A DNA stretch of 64,000 nucleotides from Hymenobacter siberiensis (GCF_018967865.2 NZ_JAHLZY020000001.1:3596001-3660000); one strand, 5' to 3'. Shown: positions 34,459-43,753, numbered from the stretch's first letter. Translations and numbers: made by a program. The notes: generated from the sequence alone by a model not told the origin.

Positions 34459-34592
34459 TCAGTGGCTGGTTTTAGTAAAGATACCCCCGACCAGCGGGCA
34501 TTGCCAAATGCCCAAAGCCTGCTGCCTGATTCCCTGATAGCTGCATTTATTTCGGCTCGCGCGCCGAAAGCCAACCCCCTTTTCGTGCTCTT

Positions 34593-36959
34593 TTATTTCG
34601 TAGCAGCCTGCACGCGCAGCACTTCGCCCAGCTTCACGGAGGCATCGGGCTTGTTGTTCCAAGCTTGCAGGTCGGCGATGGTTACCTGGTAGCGCCGGGC
34701 GATGCTATACAGCGTTTCGCCTTTCATAACGATGTGCTGCACAGCCGCTTCGGCAGCCGGCACGGATGGCGCGGCGGTAGCTACCGCCGTTAGATTCGCT
34801 TTTTTGGGTACGTACAACAGCGCCGGGTTTATTTGCCCGGCAGCACGCGCAGCGGGCATTGGCGCGGGCGCTTTTACAGGTGCCGCTTTAGCCACCGGAG
34901 CTGGCTGCTGCTCAGCATCTTTCAGCGTTAGCACCTGGCCCGTAACCAGGCCATAAGGCGGAGCCAGCTGATTGATGGCAATCAACGTAGCGGGAGCAAT
35001 ATTATACAGGCGGCCCACGGAATACACCGTTTCGCGGGCTTCCACGCGGTGCCTTGCGTCGCCGGGAATGGCGCGCACGGCCACAACAGCGGCGGGCTTT
35101 GGCGCGGACACGACAGCGGCGGGCACCAGGGCAGCTTCGGGCCGGGGCGCAGCGGCAATCGGCGCGGCCACTACGGCCGGAGCTGGCTTTGGTGAATAAA
35201 CGGGCGCGGCAGGCGCAGCTACAGGCACAGGCCGGGCCGCTACCGCCGGGCGGCTGGCCACGGGGGCCGCTACGGTCGAGTCGGGCTGGCGCGGCTCATC
35301 GGCCAGGGGCGCGGGGGCCGGGGCGGCAGCGGGCGGCGGCAGGTAGGTTCTTTTAGCAAACGACGGCTGCGCGGGGGCCGGAGCCGGGCGCGCCGGGGCC
35401 GGAGCAGCTACCACCGAAGCGGGCGCTACCGCTGGCAGCGTCGCCGCAGCGGTAGTAGCCGTTTCCAGCGCTTCTCCCCAGCCGTCGGTGCTTTCGATGG
35501 TGACGCGCTTGGTTTTGCCGGACTCATTTTTCACTTTGATTTTGACCTTCACTTTGCCATCGCCAGGAGACCCCGTGCGGCGGGCGGCCAGGGCTTCGTT
35601 GGCCTGGTCGACCAATATATCTGTCTCCGTTTCGGCGGCCGTGGTGGCTACGCTGGGCCGCTCCAGGGCCGCGCCTTCGGGCAGGGTGCGGTATTCGATG
35701 GCGGTTTCGCGGGGGCGGGTGTGCTGGAGCCACAGCACCCGGCCGGGCCGCAGCTCCTCGACGCGGGCCATGCGGTTTTTGCTGTAAATGGCCTTCTGGC
35801 GGATGCCGTACTTCTGGGCCACATCAAAAATGCGCTCGCCGGGCGAGAGGACGTGGTATGGCACGGCGGCCACGTCGCGCTTTTTCTCCAGGAAATAAGG
35901 CCGGCCCGTTACCACCTGGTCGAAGGCCGATAGCTCGTTGTGTTTCAGGAACTCGCCCAGGCGCTGGTGGCCGCGCCGGGCCAGGTCGGCCATGGTTTCG
36001 CCGGGCAGGGCGATGAGCGCGCGCAGCTTGTTGAGGCGCACCTCGGCGGTGTTGGCGGCCACGGTGGGGGCATTCAGGAGCTGGCCCCGGCTTTGGAGGC
36101 GCTGGTTGGCCACAATGCCGGCGGCCTGGGTCACGTCGCCCACCGGCACGATGAGCGTGTAGGCTTTATCGGCAGGCACGGTGGCGGCCAGCAGCCAGTG
36201 GTTGTGGATGGTCAGCGCGCCCGAGTCGACGTGCAGCGTGAGGGCCTGGGCATAAAGCGTTTGGCCGGCCACGGCGGGGAACTCCTGGAGCAGCAGCTTC
36301 GGCCGGGGGTTGAGGCCGCAGGATGGCTCGAAGGCGATTTTTTGGGCCAGAAACATCAGCACGTAGGGCGAAGTGGCCTCGGTGATGGCCATTTCGGTGG
36401 CGTCCGCGTCGGTGGGCAAGGTGTAGGGTTTCACGCCGCCCAGGCCGGTGTAGTAGCTCAGCAGGGCGTTCATCCAGTTGTGCAGGCTGGCGTTGCTGCG
36501 GGTGAGGTAGCGGGCGGCGGCGCGGGTGCTGGTGGTGAGGTGCTGGCGCTCATCCACGGCATCGTTCACGCTGAGGCCCAAGCCAGTGGCAGTTTCCTGC
36601 TTGAGCTGCCAGTAGCCCACGGCCTCGTGGTTGCTGCGCGCATTGCCCAGCAGGGCGCTTTCCTGAAGGGCCAGATAGCGGAAATCGAGCGGCACGCCTT
36701 CTTCCTTCAGCACCCGGTCGATGATGGGAAATGAGGCATCGGCCAAATCAACCCGCGCCTGGAAAGAGGGCTGGTGGCGGCACAGGCCGTCGGCCTTTTG
36801 CTGCACCAGGCGCTGGGCTTCTTCGCTGAGCACGAGGTGAATGCCGGCCACGTCCATGGCGGCGGGCACGTCGGGGTGCGGGCGCGGGGCCAGCGACTGG
36901 GCGGCCAATGCGCCCGTCAGCGTTAGTAAAATCCCCAGCAGCAGAATCGAATTTCGCAT
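34593..36959 (-). CDS. LysM-containing lytic transglycosylase (MltD-like)
   Basis: Cleaves peptidoglycan glycan strands in the periplasm. 788 aa with an N-terminal signal peptide (LLLGILLTLTGALAAQ). An SLT domain (about 70-230) has the catalytic glutamate in ALQESALLGNARSNHEAVG and the helices LKQETATGLGLSVND and TTSTRAAARYL. Three LysM repeats follow: YHVLSPGERIFDVAQKYGI (about 385), HRVEARETVYSVGRLYNI (about 640) and HIVMKGETLYSIARRYQV near the C-terminus. They are separated by a long Ala/Pro-rich linker. The layout matches membrane-bound transglycosylase D of Bacteroidota. It is followed by the dnaE leader region. Confidence 0.9.
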   Translation of the reverse strand: MRNSILLLGILLTLTGALAAQSLAPRPHPDVPAAMDVAGIHLVLSEEAQRLVQQKADGLCRHQPSFQARVDLADASFPIIDRVLKEEGVPLDFRYLALQESALLGNARSNHEAVGYWQLKQETATGLGLSVNDAVDERQHLTTSTRAAARYLTRSNASLHNWMNALLSYYTGLGGVKPYTLPTDADATEMAITEATSPYVLMFLAQKIAFEPSCGLNPRPKLLLQEFPAVAGQTLYAQALTLHVDSGALTIHNHWLLAATVPADKAYTLIVPVGDVTQAAGIVANQRLQSRGQLLNAPTVAANTAEVRLNKLRALIALPGETMADLARRGHQRLGEFLKHNELSAFDQVVTGRPYFLEKKRDVAAVPYHVLSPGERIFDVAQKYGIRQKAIYSKNRMARVEELRPGRVLWLQHTRPRETAIEYRTLPEGAALERPSVATTAAETETDILVDQANEALAARRTGSPGDGKVKVKIKVKNESGKTKRVTIESTDGWGEALETATTAAATLPAVAPASVVAAPAPARPAPAPAQPSFAKRTYLPPPAAAPAPAPLADEPRQPDSTVAAPVASRPAVAARPVPVAAPAAPVYSPKPAPAVVAAPIAAAPRPEAALVPAAVVSAPKPAAVVAVRAIPGDARHRVEARETVYSVGRLYNIAPATLIAINQLAPPYGLVTGQVLTLKDAEQQPAPVAKAAPVKAPAPMPAARAAGQINPALLYVPKKANLTAVATAAPSVPAAEAAVQHIVMKGETLYSIARRYQVTIADLQAWNNKPDASVKLGEVLRVQAATK

Positions 36960-37063
36960 AAATAACCCCGGGCCGGCAGCAGCTACCGCAGCAGCTTTCG
37001 ACCCGGAAGTTACAAAGAACCTGATTTTTGCACAAACAGCGGGACGCTCATGAGACAGAGAAA

Positions 37064-37153
37064 CGTCATGCTGAGCGCAGTCGACCCATCTTTACCGAGG
37101 AAGCAAGTAGCTACTATCGTGGTAAAGATGGGTCGACTGCGCTCAGCATAACG
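37064..37153. repeat. Palindromic element, family B (CGTCATGCTGAGCG), copy 3
   Basis: CGTCATGCTGAGCGCAGTCG at the left faces its inverted copy ending CGCTCAGCATAACG; the inner arms carry CCCATCTTTACC and GGTAAAGATGGG. The right arm ends 36 bases before the end of the TonB receptor gene. Confidence 0.85.
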
Positions 37154-37189
37154 GGCATTTTATTGCTTTCGCTCCGGAAAATCCGGCCC

Positions 37190-40114
37190 TTACTGCGGGC
37201 CACCGCCGGGCGGCGGGCCCCCGCCCCCACCGGGCCGGTCGCCGCCACCGTCCGGACGGCTGAAGCCACGCCCTTCGCCACGCCCTTCGCCACGCCAGCC
37301 GCCGCGCCCGCCGCCTTCGCTCGGCGTGGGGGCTATCACGTTGCCGCTGCGGATGTTGTAGGTAAACATCAGCATGAAGTAGCGCTGGAGAATGGTGGTT
37401 TGCACGTCCTCGTAGTAGGCATCGGTCACGTTGCGCTGGATGGAGCGGTTCTGGCCCAGCAAATCGAAGGCGTACAGCCGGATTTCGCCGCGCTGACCGG
37501 GAAATACCTTCTTGCCCAGACTGGCATTCCAGAGGATATACTGCTGGTTGTAGCCCGCCGAGAGGCCCGAGTAAGCCTGGTGCAGCACATCGGTGGCAAT
37601 ATTGATGCCGGGGCCCACAATCCAGTTCAGCCGGAAGCGCGTCACCTGCGAGAAGTAATTGGTATTGAGCCGCGTTTGCAGGGTATTGATGACGTAATTC
37701 TGGTTCGAGGTGGTGGAGGCCGTGAAATCGAGGTTGGCGCTGATGTTGGAGCTCAGCGTGAGGCCGGCCCCAAAGGTGGGCACGCGGGCGTAGTTCAGGC
37801 CGCCGTTTACCAGGCCGGGGGTTTGGGTGTAGCCGGCATTGGCGCTCAGGTTCACGTTGGTTTTAATGGCCTTGATGGGCCGGCCGTAGCTCACCAGCGA
37901 GCGCACCGTGTACTGCTGGCTGAGGTTGATGGGCTGAATGAGCTGGCCACCGGCGGGCAGGCGCACGGCGGGCGAGCCTTCGGGCGTCACAATAGTGTCG
38001 CGGGCGGCCACGATGGTACGGTTCGAAATCGGGTTCTGGGTATAAGCCCCCGACAGCAGCGCGAAGAAGTTGCTCGACACTTCGGGGTTAGAGACCGAGT
38101 AGCGGATGTTGAGCGAGTGCTGAAATTCCTGGCGCAGCGTGGGGTTGCCGATGGTGAGCTGCAAGGGGTTAGAGTTATTCACCACCGCCTGCAACTGGCT
38201 CACGCTGGGGGCGTTGGTATTGGTGCGGTAGAACAGGCGCAGGTTCTTCTGCCGTGTGAATTTGTAGTTGAAGTTGGCCGTCGGTAGCACATTCACGAAG
38301 TAGTAGCGCCCAATGCTGGGGCGCGGAAACTGCGCATCACTGTACAGCTCCGAATACTGCCCGGCCAGCCCGAAACTAGCCTGGTACCTGGGCGTGATGT
38401 GCCGGTAGGTGAGCCCGCCCGACTGCGTCAGATAATAGTTCTGAAACACGTTGCTCAGGCCATCGTTCTGCTGGCGGGTGTCGCCGGTGAGCACGTCGTA
38501 GGTGTATTTGCTGGAGTTGTTGGGCGCATAGCTGATGGCGTAGTTGCCCTGCAACACGTCCTTTTTGGTGAGGGCTTCGGTGAGCGCGAGGTTGGCGTTG
38601 ATGCTGCCACCGTGCTGCGTAAGGTCACTGGCCTGGTTGAGGTTGTTGAGGCGCGAGCCGGTGTCGATGGTTTGCAGCGTGGTATTGCTGTTGCGCTGCG
38701 TATAGGTGCCCCCGATGCTGAGGCTGGCGGTGCGGCCGGCCTTGGCAAAACGGTGGCGCAGCAGCAGGTCGCCGCCCGTGTTCAGGCCCTTGTTGTTGGA
38801 GCCGTAGTGGCTGTTTATTTTGCTTTGCGTGGTGTCGGCGCGGCGCGTGAGGCCGTCCACGGTGCTGTTGGCATCGTTCAGCTGGTAGCTGAAGCGCGGG
38901 CGAAACAGGATGGAGTTGGCCGAGTCAATCTTGTGCTCCAGCCGCAGGTTGAAGCGCTGGTTGGTGTTGAGGCTGCTGGTGGTGGCGTTCTGGGTATAGG
39001 TGGTGCCGACCGGCAGCACATATTGCCGGTTAACATTGCTGTTCAGCGTATTATCAGCCCGATTAAAGAAGTAGCTGGCCGCGAGGTCGGTTTTCTTGTT
39101 CCAGGAATTCGAGTAGTTCAGGCCCACGGCGTTGGTTTTGGTAATACCGCCGCTCTGGTTCACCAGGAAGTCGCCGGCGTTGCCACCGTTGCCGCCGCTG
39201 CCTCCCCCACTGCCCCGGCCGCCACGCCCGCCGCCGCCCTGGTTCGAGTTGCCCACCACGCCAAGCAGGTCTTCGGTGCCGAAGTTCTGCTCGTTCACGT
39301 TGTTGCTCTGGGCCAGCACCGACATCTGCTCGTTACCCTTGAACTTGTTTACGTTGCCGCTGGCCTTGTAGCGGTCCGGCCCCGCGCCGGCCACCACCCG
39401 CCCAAAGGTGCCGTTGCGAAATTCCACCTTGGTCACGATGTTGATGGTCTTGGTCGTGTTGCCGTCATCAAAGCCTGAAAAGCGGCTCTGCTCGCTGCGC
39501 TGGTCAAATACCTCCACCTTGTCCACCATTTCGGCGGGCAGGTTTTTGAGCACCGCGTCGGGGTCGTTGCCGAAAAACGGCTTGCCGTCCACCAGTACCT
39601 GCTGCACGTTTTCGCCCTGAGCCTGCACCTTGCCGTCGGTGCCGCGGCTCACGCCAGGCAGCTTATCGATGAGGTCGCCGGTGGTAGCATCGGGGTTGGT
39701 TTTGAAGGCGCGGGCGTTGAACTGGGTGGTGTCACCCTTCTGCACCGATTGGGCGGCGGCGCCCGTCACCACCACGCCCTTCAGCTGCACGCCGCCGGCT
39801 TGCAGGGCCAGCATGCCCAACTGCACGGGCGCGCCGGCCACGGTCACGGCCTGCCGGGTTTTCTGGTAGCCCACAAAAGAAGCATCGACCACGTAGCGCC
39901 CGGCGGCCACGTTATCAAACTGAAACCGGCCCTCGGCATCGGCCGCCGCGCCGCTCTTGGCCGAGTCGGGCAGGTGAATCAGCAGCACGTTGGCCCCGAT
40001 GAGGGCCGACTGGTCCTTGCCGTCCGTCACGCGCCCACTCACTGTGGTGGGGGCCTGGGCCCGGGCCGCCTGTAAGCCAATCAGCAGGAAAAACAAGACC
40101 GCAAAATGCCGCAT
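37190..40114 (-). CDS. TonB-dependent outer-membrane receptor with CarboxypepD_reg domain
   Basis: 974 aa. A signal peptide (FAVLFFLLIGLQAARAQ) precedes a carboxypeptidase-regulatory-like beta sandwich (VSGRVTDGKDQSALIGANVL, residues 25-105). A plug domain follows (GDLIDKLPGVSRGTDGK, VLVDGKPFFGNDPDAVLKNL, EVFDQRSEQSRFSGFDDGN), then a large barrel of the outer-membrane beta-barrel type found in Bacteroidota (OMP_b-brl_3). A Gly/Asn-rich loop lies near residue 300. The C-terminus is unusual: instead of ending in an aromatic strand it carries a Gly/Arg/Pro-rich tail of about 40 residues (RGEGRGEGRGFSRPDGG). The transported substrate is not evident and no SusD gene is adjacent. Confidence 0.9.
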   Translation of the reverse strand: MRHFAVLFFLLIGLQAARAQAPTTVSGRVTDGKDQSALIGANVLLIHLPDSAKSGAAADAEGRFQFDNVAAGRYVVDASFVGYQKTRQAVTVAGAPVQLGMLALQAGGVQLKGVVVTGAAAQSVQKGDTTQFNARAFKTNPDATTGDLIDKLPGVSRGTDGKVQAQGENVQQVLVDGKPFFGNDPDAVLKNLPAEMVDKVEVFDQRSEQSRFSGFDDGNTTKTINIVTKVEFRNGTFGRVVAGAGPDRYKASGNVNKFKGNEQMSVLAQSNNVNEQNFGTEDLLGVVGNSNQGGGGRGGRGSGGGSGGNGGNAGDFLVNQSGGITKTNAVGLNYSNSWNKKTDLAASYFFNRADNTLNSNVNRQYVLPVGTTYTQNATTSSLNTNQRFNLRLEHKIDSANSILFRPRFSYQLNDANSTVDGLTRRADTTQSKINSHYGSNNKGLNTGGDLLLRHRFAKAGRTASLSIGGTYTQRNSNTTLQTIDTGSRLNNLNQASDLTQHGGSINANLALTEALTKKDVLQGNYAISYAPNNSSKYTYDVLTGDTRQQNDGLSNVFQNYYLTQSGGLTYRHITPRYQASFGLAGQYSELYSDAQFPRPSIGRYYFVNVLPTANFNYKFTRQKNLRLFYRTNTNAPSVSQLQAVVNNSNPLQLTIGNPTLRQEFQHSLNIRYSVSNPEVSSNFFALLSGAYTQNPISNRTIVAARDTIVTPEGSPAVRLPAGGQLIQPINLSQQYTVRSLVSYGRPIKAIKTNVNLSANAGYTQTPGLVNGGLNYARVPTFGAGLTLSSNISANLDFTASTTSNQNYVINTLQTRLNTNYFSQVTRFRLNWIVGPGINIATDVLHQAYSGLSAGYNQQYILWNASLGKKVFPGQRGEIRLYAFDLLGQNRSIQRNVTDAYYEDVQTTILQRYFMLMFTYNIRSGNVIAPTPSEGGGRGGWRGEGRGEGRGFSRPDGGGDRPGGGGGPPPGGGPQ

Positions 40115-40202
40115 ATACTTGGTTAAAACAGGGTAGCGGTGTCTGACGGTATTCGGTATTCTGCGGCTGAGAGTTGGCCTGGTGGGTCAACGCGGGCGGC
40201 GG

Positions 40203-40838
40203 CTACTTCCTACGCAGCAGCAGCAAGCCGTCGCGCAGGGGCAGAAACACCGGCTCCACCCGTGGGTCCCGGGCCATCTTGTCGTTGAAAGCCCGCACCA
40301 GGGCCGTGTCCTTGTCGCCGGCTTTCAACGCGTGCGTGGGCAGCACCTTGCCACCCCACAGCACATTATCAACGATGAGCAGCCCGCCGGGCCGCACCTG
40401 GTCAATCACTGCTTCAAAATAAGCGTCATTATTCCGCTTGTCGGCATCAATAAAGACCAAATCCCACACTTCATCGACCAGGCCGGCCAAAACGTCGAGC
40501 GCCGCGCCAATGTGCAGCCGCACCTGCTCCGTGAGGCCGGCCGCTGCCACGTAGCGCCGGATGCGGGCTTCCTTCTCCGGGTCAATTTCAATGGTGTGCA
40601 GCAGGCCGTTAGCTGCCAGCCCCTCACCTAAACACAGCGTGGCATACCCGCAAAACGTGCCAATTTCGAGAATGCGGCGCGGGCGCGCCAGGTGGCTGAG
40701 CAGGCTGAGCATACGGCCCTGTACGTGCCCGCTGCTCATGCGCGGCATCAGGAGCTGCAGGTGGGTTTCGCGGGTGAGCTGGGCGAGGAGCGGCGGCTCG
40801 GGCGCGGTGTGGAGTTCGGCGTAGCGGTCGGTGGTCAT
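40203..40838 (-). CDS. SAM-dependent O-methyltransferase (caffeoyl-CoA-type)
   Basis: 211 aa. Motif I is ILEIGTFCGYATLCLGEGL (about 56-74), followed by LHTIEIDPEKEARIRRY, the metal/catalytic aspartate in DLVFIDADKRNN and the loop GGLLIVDNVLWGGKV, in the order of the Methyltransf_3 family. The members use a divalent metal to methylate catechol-like hydroxyls; the substrate here is unknown. Reads in the same direction as the TonB receptor 88 bases downstream. Confidence 0.92.
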   Translation of the reverse strand: MTTDRYAELHTAPEPPLLAQLTRETHLQLLMPRMSSGHVQGRMLSLLSHLARPRRILEIGTFCGYATLCLGEGLAANGLLHTIEIDPEKEARIRRYVAAAGLTEQVRLHIGAALDVLAGLVDEVWDLVFIDADKRNNDAYFEAVIDQVRPGGLLIVDNVLWGGKVLPTHALKAGDKDTALVRAFNDKMARDPRVEPVFLPLRDGLLLLRRK

Positions 40839-40849
40839 GGGCTATTCGG

Positions 40850-40922
40850 ATTTCTCGCTGAGGTTCGCGGAGGAAAACGCCGAGGTACGCGGAGACGACC
40901 TCCGCGTACCTCGGCGAGAAAT
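40850..40922. repeat. Inverted repeat CGCCGAGGTACGCGGAG
   Basis: CGCCGAGGTACGCGGAG (40878-40894) faces CTCCGCGTACCTCGGCG (40900-40916) with a short loop, and TTTCTCGC and GCGAGAAA extend the arms outward. It fills the gap between the O-methyltransferase start and the SRA-YDG gene end. Confidence 0.7.
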
Positions 40923-40923
40923 T

Positions 40924-41374
40924 TTAACTACAAAAACGGCCGGAGGCGAAAGACAAAACGTTGTACCCCGATTTCCCCGGCCCAAAGCGCGCCTCTACCA
41001 CCCGGCACAGCCCCTCGTAGCGATAAACATCCGGCCCGTACTCGCCTGGCACCTTGCCGGGCACGCGCACGGGCCGGCCGGTTTCCTGGCTTTTGAGCAG
41101 GGCCAGATTGGTGCCAACCGCCAGCTGGCCGGTCACCTGCCGGCCGGTTTTGGGGTCGCGCCCGCCGTTGCCGGAGTAGCGGATTTCGGGCTCACCAAAT
41201 TCGTCGTCCTCATACTGCCCGGCCAGCACGATGCTTTCGGCCACCAACGCCCGGGTGCCGCACACGCCCGCCCGGCGCGGCCGGTGCACACCACTAAAAG
41301 CCAGCTCGATGCGGTTGTGAAAGGTGTCGCCCGGCCGGTAGGTGCCTACGTGGCCAAAAACCGGCGGCAGCCAT
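40924..41374 (-). pseudogene. SRA-YDG domain protein with a one-base frameshift near the N-terminus
   Basis: The ATG at 41374 overlaps the M16 peptidase stop as TAATG, the usual coupled arrangement. It reads MAAAGFW and then runs out of frame to a stop. If the T5 run (A5 on the + strand, 41356-41360) had four bases, the protein would read MAAAGFGHVGTYRPGDTFHN and join the long open frame (GVHRPRRAGVCG...). That frame has the SRA hallmarks ESIVLAGQYEDDEFGEPEIR, YSGNGGRD and YRYEGLCRVVEA. About 149 aa would result. SRA domains bind modified or hemimethylated cytosine; small bacterial ones often accompany modification-dependent nucleases, none of which is adjacent here. Confidence 0.75.
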
Positions 41375-42612
41375 TACTTCCCTTCCGGCACGTATTGCAG
41401 CACGCTAAGGTGCTCCTCGGTCAGCACTTCATTGGCCATTTCCTGCAGCTCAGCGGCCGAAATCTGCTCGATTTTACCAAAAATCTCGCTCAGCGGCTCC
41501 ACGCGGCCCAGGTCCAACGTGCTTTTGCCGAGGAGCTGCATCAGGCCGCCGTTGCTTTCCTCGCTCATGGCGAGCTGGCCCATGAGCTGGTGCTTGGCGA
41601 TGTGCAGCTGGTTGGTGGTCAGCGATTTTTCGCGCAGCAATTTTAGCTCCTTCTGCACCAGGCCCAGCGTGCGCTTCACCTGCTTGCCCTCGGTGCCAAA
41701 GTAGATACCGAACAGGCCGGTGTCGGTGTAGGGCGAATACGTGCTGTCGATGGTGTACACGAGGCCGTATTTCTCGCGCACGGCCAGGTTGAGGCGCGAG
41801 TTCATACCCGGGCCGCCGAGGATGTTGTTCAGCATGAAAAACGGGATGCGGCGGGCGTCGTTCAGCGAATACGCCGGGCCGCCCAGCAGGCAATGCGCCT
41901 GCGAGATGGGCCGGGTTTCGGTCTGCGACTTGCGCTCGTAGCTGCCCACGGGGCGGCGGGTGCGCGGGCCCAGCCGGGCCGGCAGCGGGGCCAGGAATTT
42001 ATCGGCCAGTTTTTTCACCGCCTCAAACGGCAGGTTGCTCACCGAGCTGAATACCAGCCGGTCGGTCCGCAGCTGCTCCTGCAAAAAGGCGTAGAAATCG
42101 GCCGTCTGGAAGCGGCTCACGCTCTCGCGGGTGCCCAGAATGTTCACGCCCAGCGGGTGGTCGCCGAATACGACGGTATCAAAATCGTCGATGATGGCAT
42201 CTTCCGGGGCGTCCTGGTACATGCTCATCTCCTCCAGAATCACGCCCCGCTCCTTCTCCACCTCGCGGCCCGGAAAGATGGAATTGAACGTGAGGTCGGT
42301 CAGCAGCTCAAACGCCCGCTCGAAGTGCGTGCTGAGCAGCGCAGCGTAGAAGCAGATTTTCTCTTTGGTGGTGTAGGCGTTCAGCTCGCCGCCCACGGTT
42401 TCGAGGCGGTTGAGGATGTGGAACGACTTGCGCTTTTCGGTACCCTTAAAGGCCATGTGCTCCCAAAAGTGGGCCAGGCCCTGCTGGTGCGGGGCCTCAT
42501 CGCGCGAGCCGATATCGAGTAAAAACCCGCAATGCGCTATTTTAGTATGCAGTACCTGCTTGTGTAAGAGGCGGATACCGTTAGGATATTCGTGAATGTG
42601 ATAATCGAGCAT
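41374..42612 (-). CDS. M16 family zinc metallopeptidase
   Basis: 412 aa, the size of a single-chain M16 (insulinase-type) peptidase with two homologous halves. The inverted zinc motif HxxEH is in GLAHFWEHMAFKGT (about 47-60) and the third ligand is in VEKERGVILEEM. The second half starts near residue 200 with RPISQAHCLLGGPAYSL. No signal peptide, so cytoplasmic or exported by other means. It probably degrades short peptides or processing products. The stop overlaps the start of the SRA gene. A TACCTTTG box lies 8 bases before the start. Confidence 0.93.
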   Translation of the reverse strand: MLDYHIHEYPNGIRLLHKQVLHTKIAHCGFLLDIGSRDEAPHQQGLAHFWEHMAFKGTEKRKSFHILNRLETVGGELNAYTTKEKICFYAALLSTHFERAFELLTDLTFNSIFPGREVEKERGVILEEMSMYQDAPEDAIIDDFDTVVFGDHPLGVNILGTRESVSRFQTADFYAFLQEQLRTDRLVFSSVSNLPFEAVKKLADKFLAPLPARLGPRTRRPVGSYERKSQTETRPISQAHCLLGGPAYSLNDARRIPFFMLNNILGGPGMNSRLNLAVREKYGLVYTIDSTYSPYTDTGLFGIYFGTEGKQVKRTLGLVQKELKLLREKSLTTNQLHIAKHQLMGQLAMSEESNGGLMQLLGKSTLDLGRVEPLSEIFGKIEQISAAELQEMANEVLTEEHLSVLQYVPEGK

Positions 42613-42620
42613 AAGTAGGG

Positions 42621-42628
42621 CAAAGGTA
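42621..42628 (-). promoter_or_regulatory. Bacteroidota-type -7 promoter box of the M16 gene
   Basis: TACCTTTG on the minus strand matches TAnnTTTG, and the ATG of the M16 gene is only 8 bases downstream. A TTG lies about 16 bases upstream (42645-42647). The transcript should have a leader of a few bases at most. Confidence 0.55.
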
Positions 42629-42649
42629 CGGCTGGGCAGTCACGCAAGC

Positions 42650-43753
42650 TCAGGATAACAGCCGGCTTTCGGATGATATAACCGGCAGCGTAGCCAGTAG
42701 TTGCCCCACCTCAATGCCGTAGGCGCAGCGAAAGTGCCCCAACGGGCAGGCCGCGTGGCCGTGCAGGCCGCACGGCCGGCAGGCCAGCGCCTCCTGGGTT
42801 TCGACGATGAACGAAACGGGGCTCAGCGGCCCGAACCCGAACGCTGGCACTGTGCTGCAAAAAACGGCCGTCACGGGTGCGCCCACAGCCGAGCACAGGT
42901 GCATCGGAGCCGAGTCGTTCACATAATTCATCATCGCCCCGCGCATGAGGGCGGCGGAGGCGAGCAGGCCGATTTTGCCGGCAATGCTGGTCACGTTGGC
43001 GCGGCTGCTGGCGGCCAGGCGCTCGCAGGCGGCCACGTCGGGCGGGCCGCCCAGCAGGTACACCCGCACGCCCTGGGGCAGGGCGGCCAGCAGCTCCAGC
43101 CACTTCTCCTCGGGGTATTGCTTGGTGAACCACACCGAGGTCGGGGCCAGGCAGATGTAGGGGCCGGCCATGGCATACGGGGCAATGGCCGCTTCATCGG
43201 CGGCCGAGGGATAGAGCCGGGGCGGGTAGAGAGTTAAAAGTGAAGAGTTAGAAGTTAAAACCTCTGCGGATTTACCGGCTGCTTTTTCGCTTTTAATTTT
43301 TAACTCTTCACTTTTAACTATAACCAACCGCAGGTTGCGCGTCACCTCATGGGTGCCGTCGCCAATCTGGTGGGGCACGCGGCGCGTGAAAAACCGGCTC
43401 AACGGGTTTTTGGCGAACCCGATACGCTCCCGGGCTTTGGAAAACGCCGTGAGAAAGCCCGTGCTGGCAAAGCGCTGCAGGGTCACGACGCGGCCGTAGT
43501 GCGCCGCCCGAATCTGGCCCAACAAGTCCCACAACGCGGCGTATTTGCGGTATTTCTTATTCCAAATCAGTACGTTGCGGACGTGCGGATGGCCGGCCAG
43601 CAGGCCCTCGTTGCCGCGGCGCACCAGCACATCGACAGGCGTGGCGGGCTCGGACTGATGCAGATATTCCAGCAGCGCCGTCATCAGAATAACGTCGCCG
43701 ATGAAGGCGGTTTGAATGAGTAGCGTGGCGGGCGGGGCAGGAGTCGTGGGCAC
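42650..43753 (-). CDS. Glycosyltransferase family 9 with an in-frame palindromic repeat
   Basis: 367 aa, GT-B fold. N-terminal LLIQTAFIGDVILMTALLEY and the C-terminal nucleotide-sugar site region YVNDSAPMHLCSAVGAPVTA, followed by FCSTVPAFGFGPLSPVS and CRPCGLHGHAACPLGHF, fit heptosyltransferase-type enzymes. Between residues about 145 and 175 the protein reads VKSEELKIKSEKAAGKSAEV and TSNSSLLT, encoded by a repeat with inverted arms (43231-43320); without it the reading would join to PPRLYPSAADEA. The insertion keeps the frame (about 30 codons) in a region between the two Rossmann domains, so the enzyme may still work. Probably modifies LPS. Confidence 0.88.
   Translation of the reverse strand: MPTTPAPPATLLIQTAFIGDVILMTALLEYLHQSEPATPVDVLVRRGNEGLLAGHPHVRNVLIWNKKYRKYAALWDLLGQIRAAHYGRVVTLQRFASTGFLTAFSKARERIGFAKNPLSRFFTRRVPHQIGDGTHEVTRNLRLVIVKSEELKIKSEKAAGKSAEVLTSNSSLLTLYPPRLYPSAADEAAIAPYAMAGPYICLAPTSVWFTKQYPEEKWLELLAALPQGVRVYLLGGPPDVAACERLAASSRANVTSIAGKIGLLASAALMRGAMMNYVNDSAPMHLCSAVGAPVTAVFCSTVPAFGFGPLSPVSFIVETQEALACRPCGLHGHAACPLGHFRCAYGIEVGQLLATLPVISSESRLLS
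43231..43320. repeat. Palindromic repeat translated inside a GT9 gene
   Basis: GAGTTAAAAGTGAAGAGTTA at the left faces TAACTCTTCACTTTTAACTA at the right, about 90 bases apart end to end. It lies wholly inside the GT9 coding sequence. Its composition is much more AT-rich than the surrounding gene. Confidence 0.8.
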
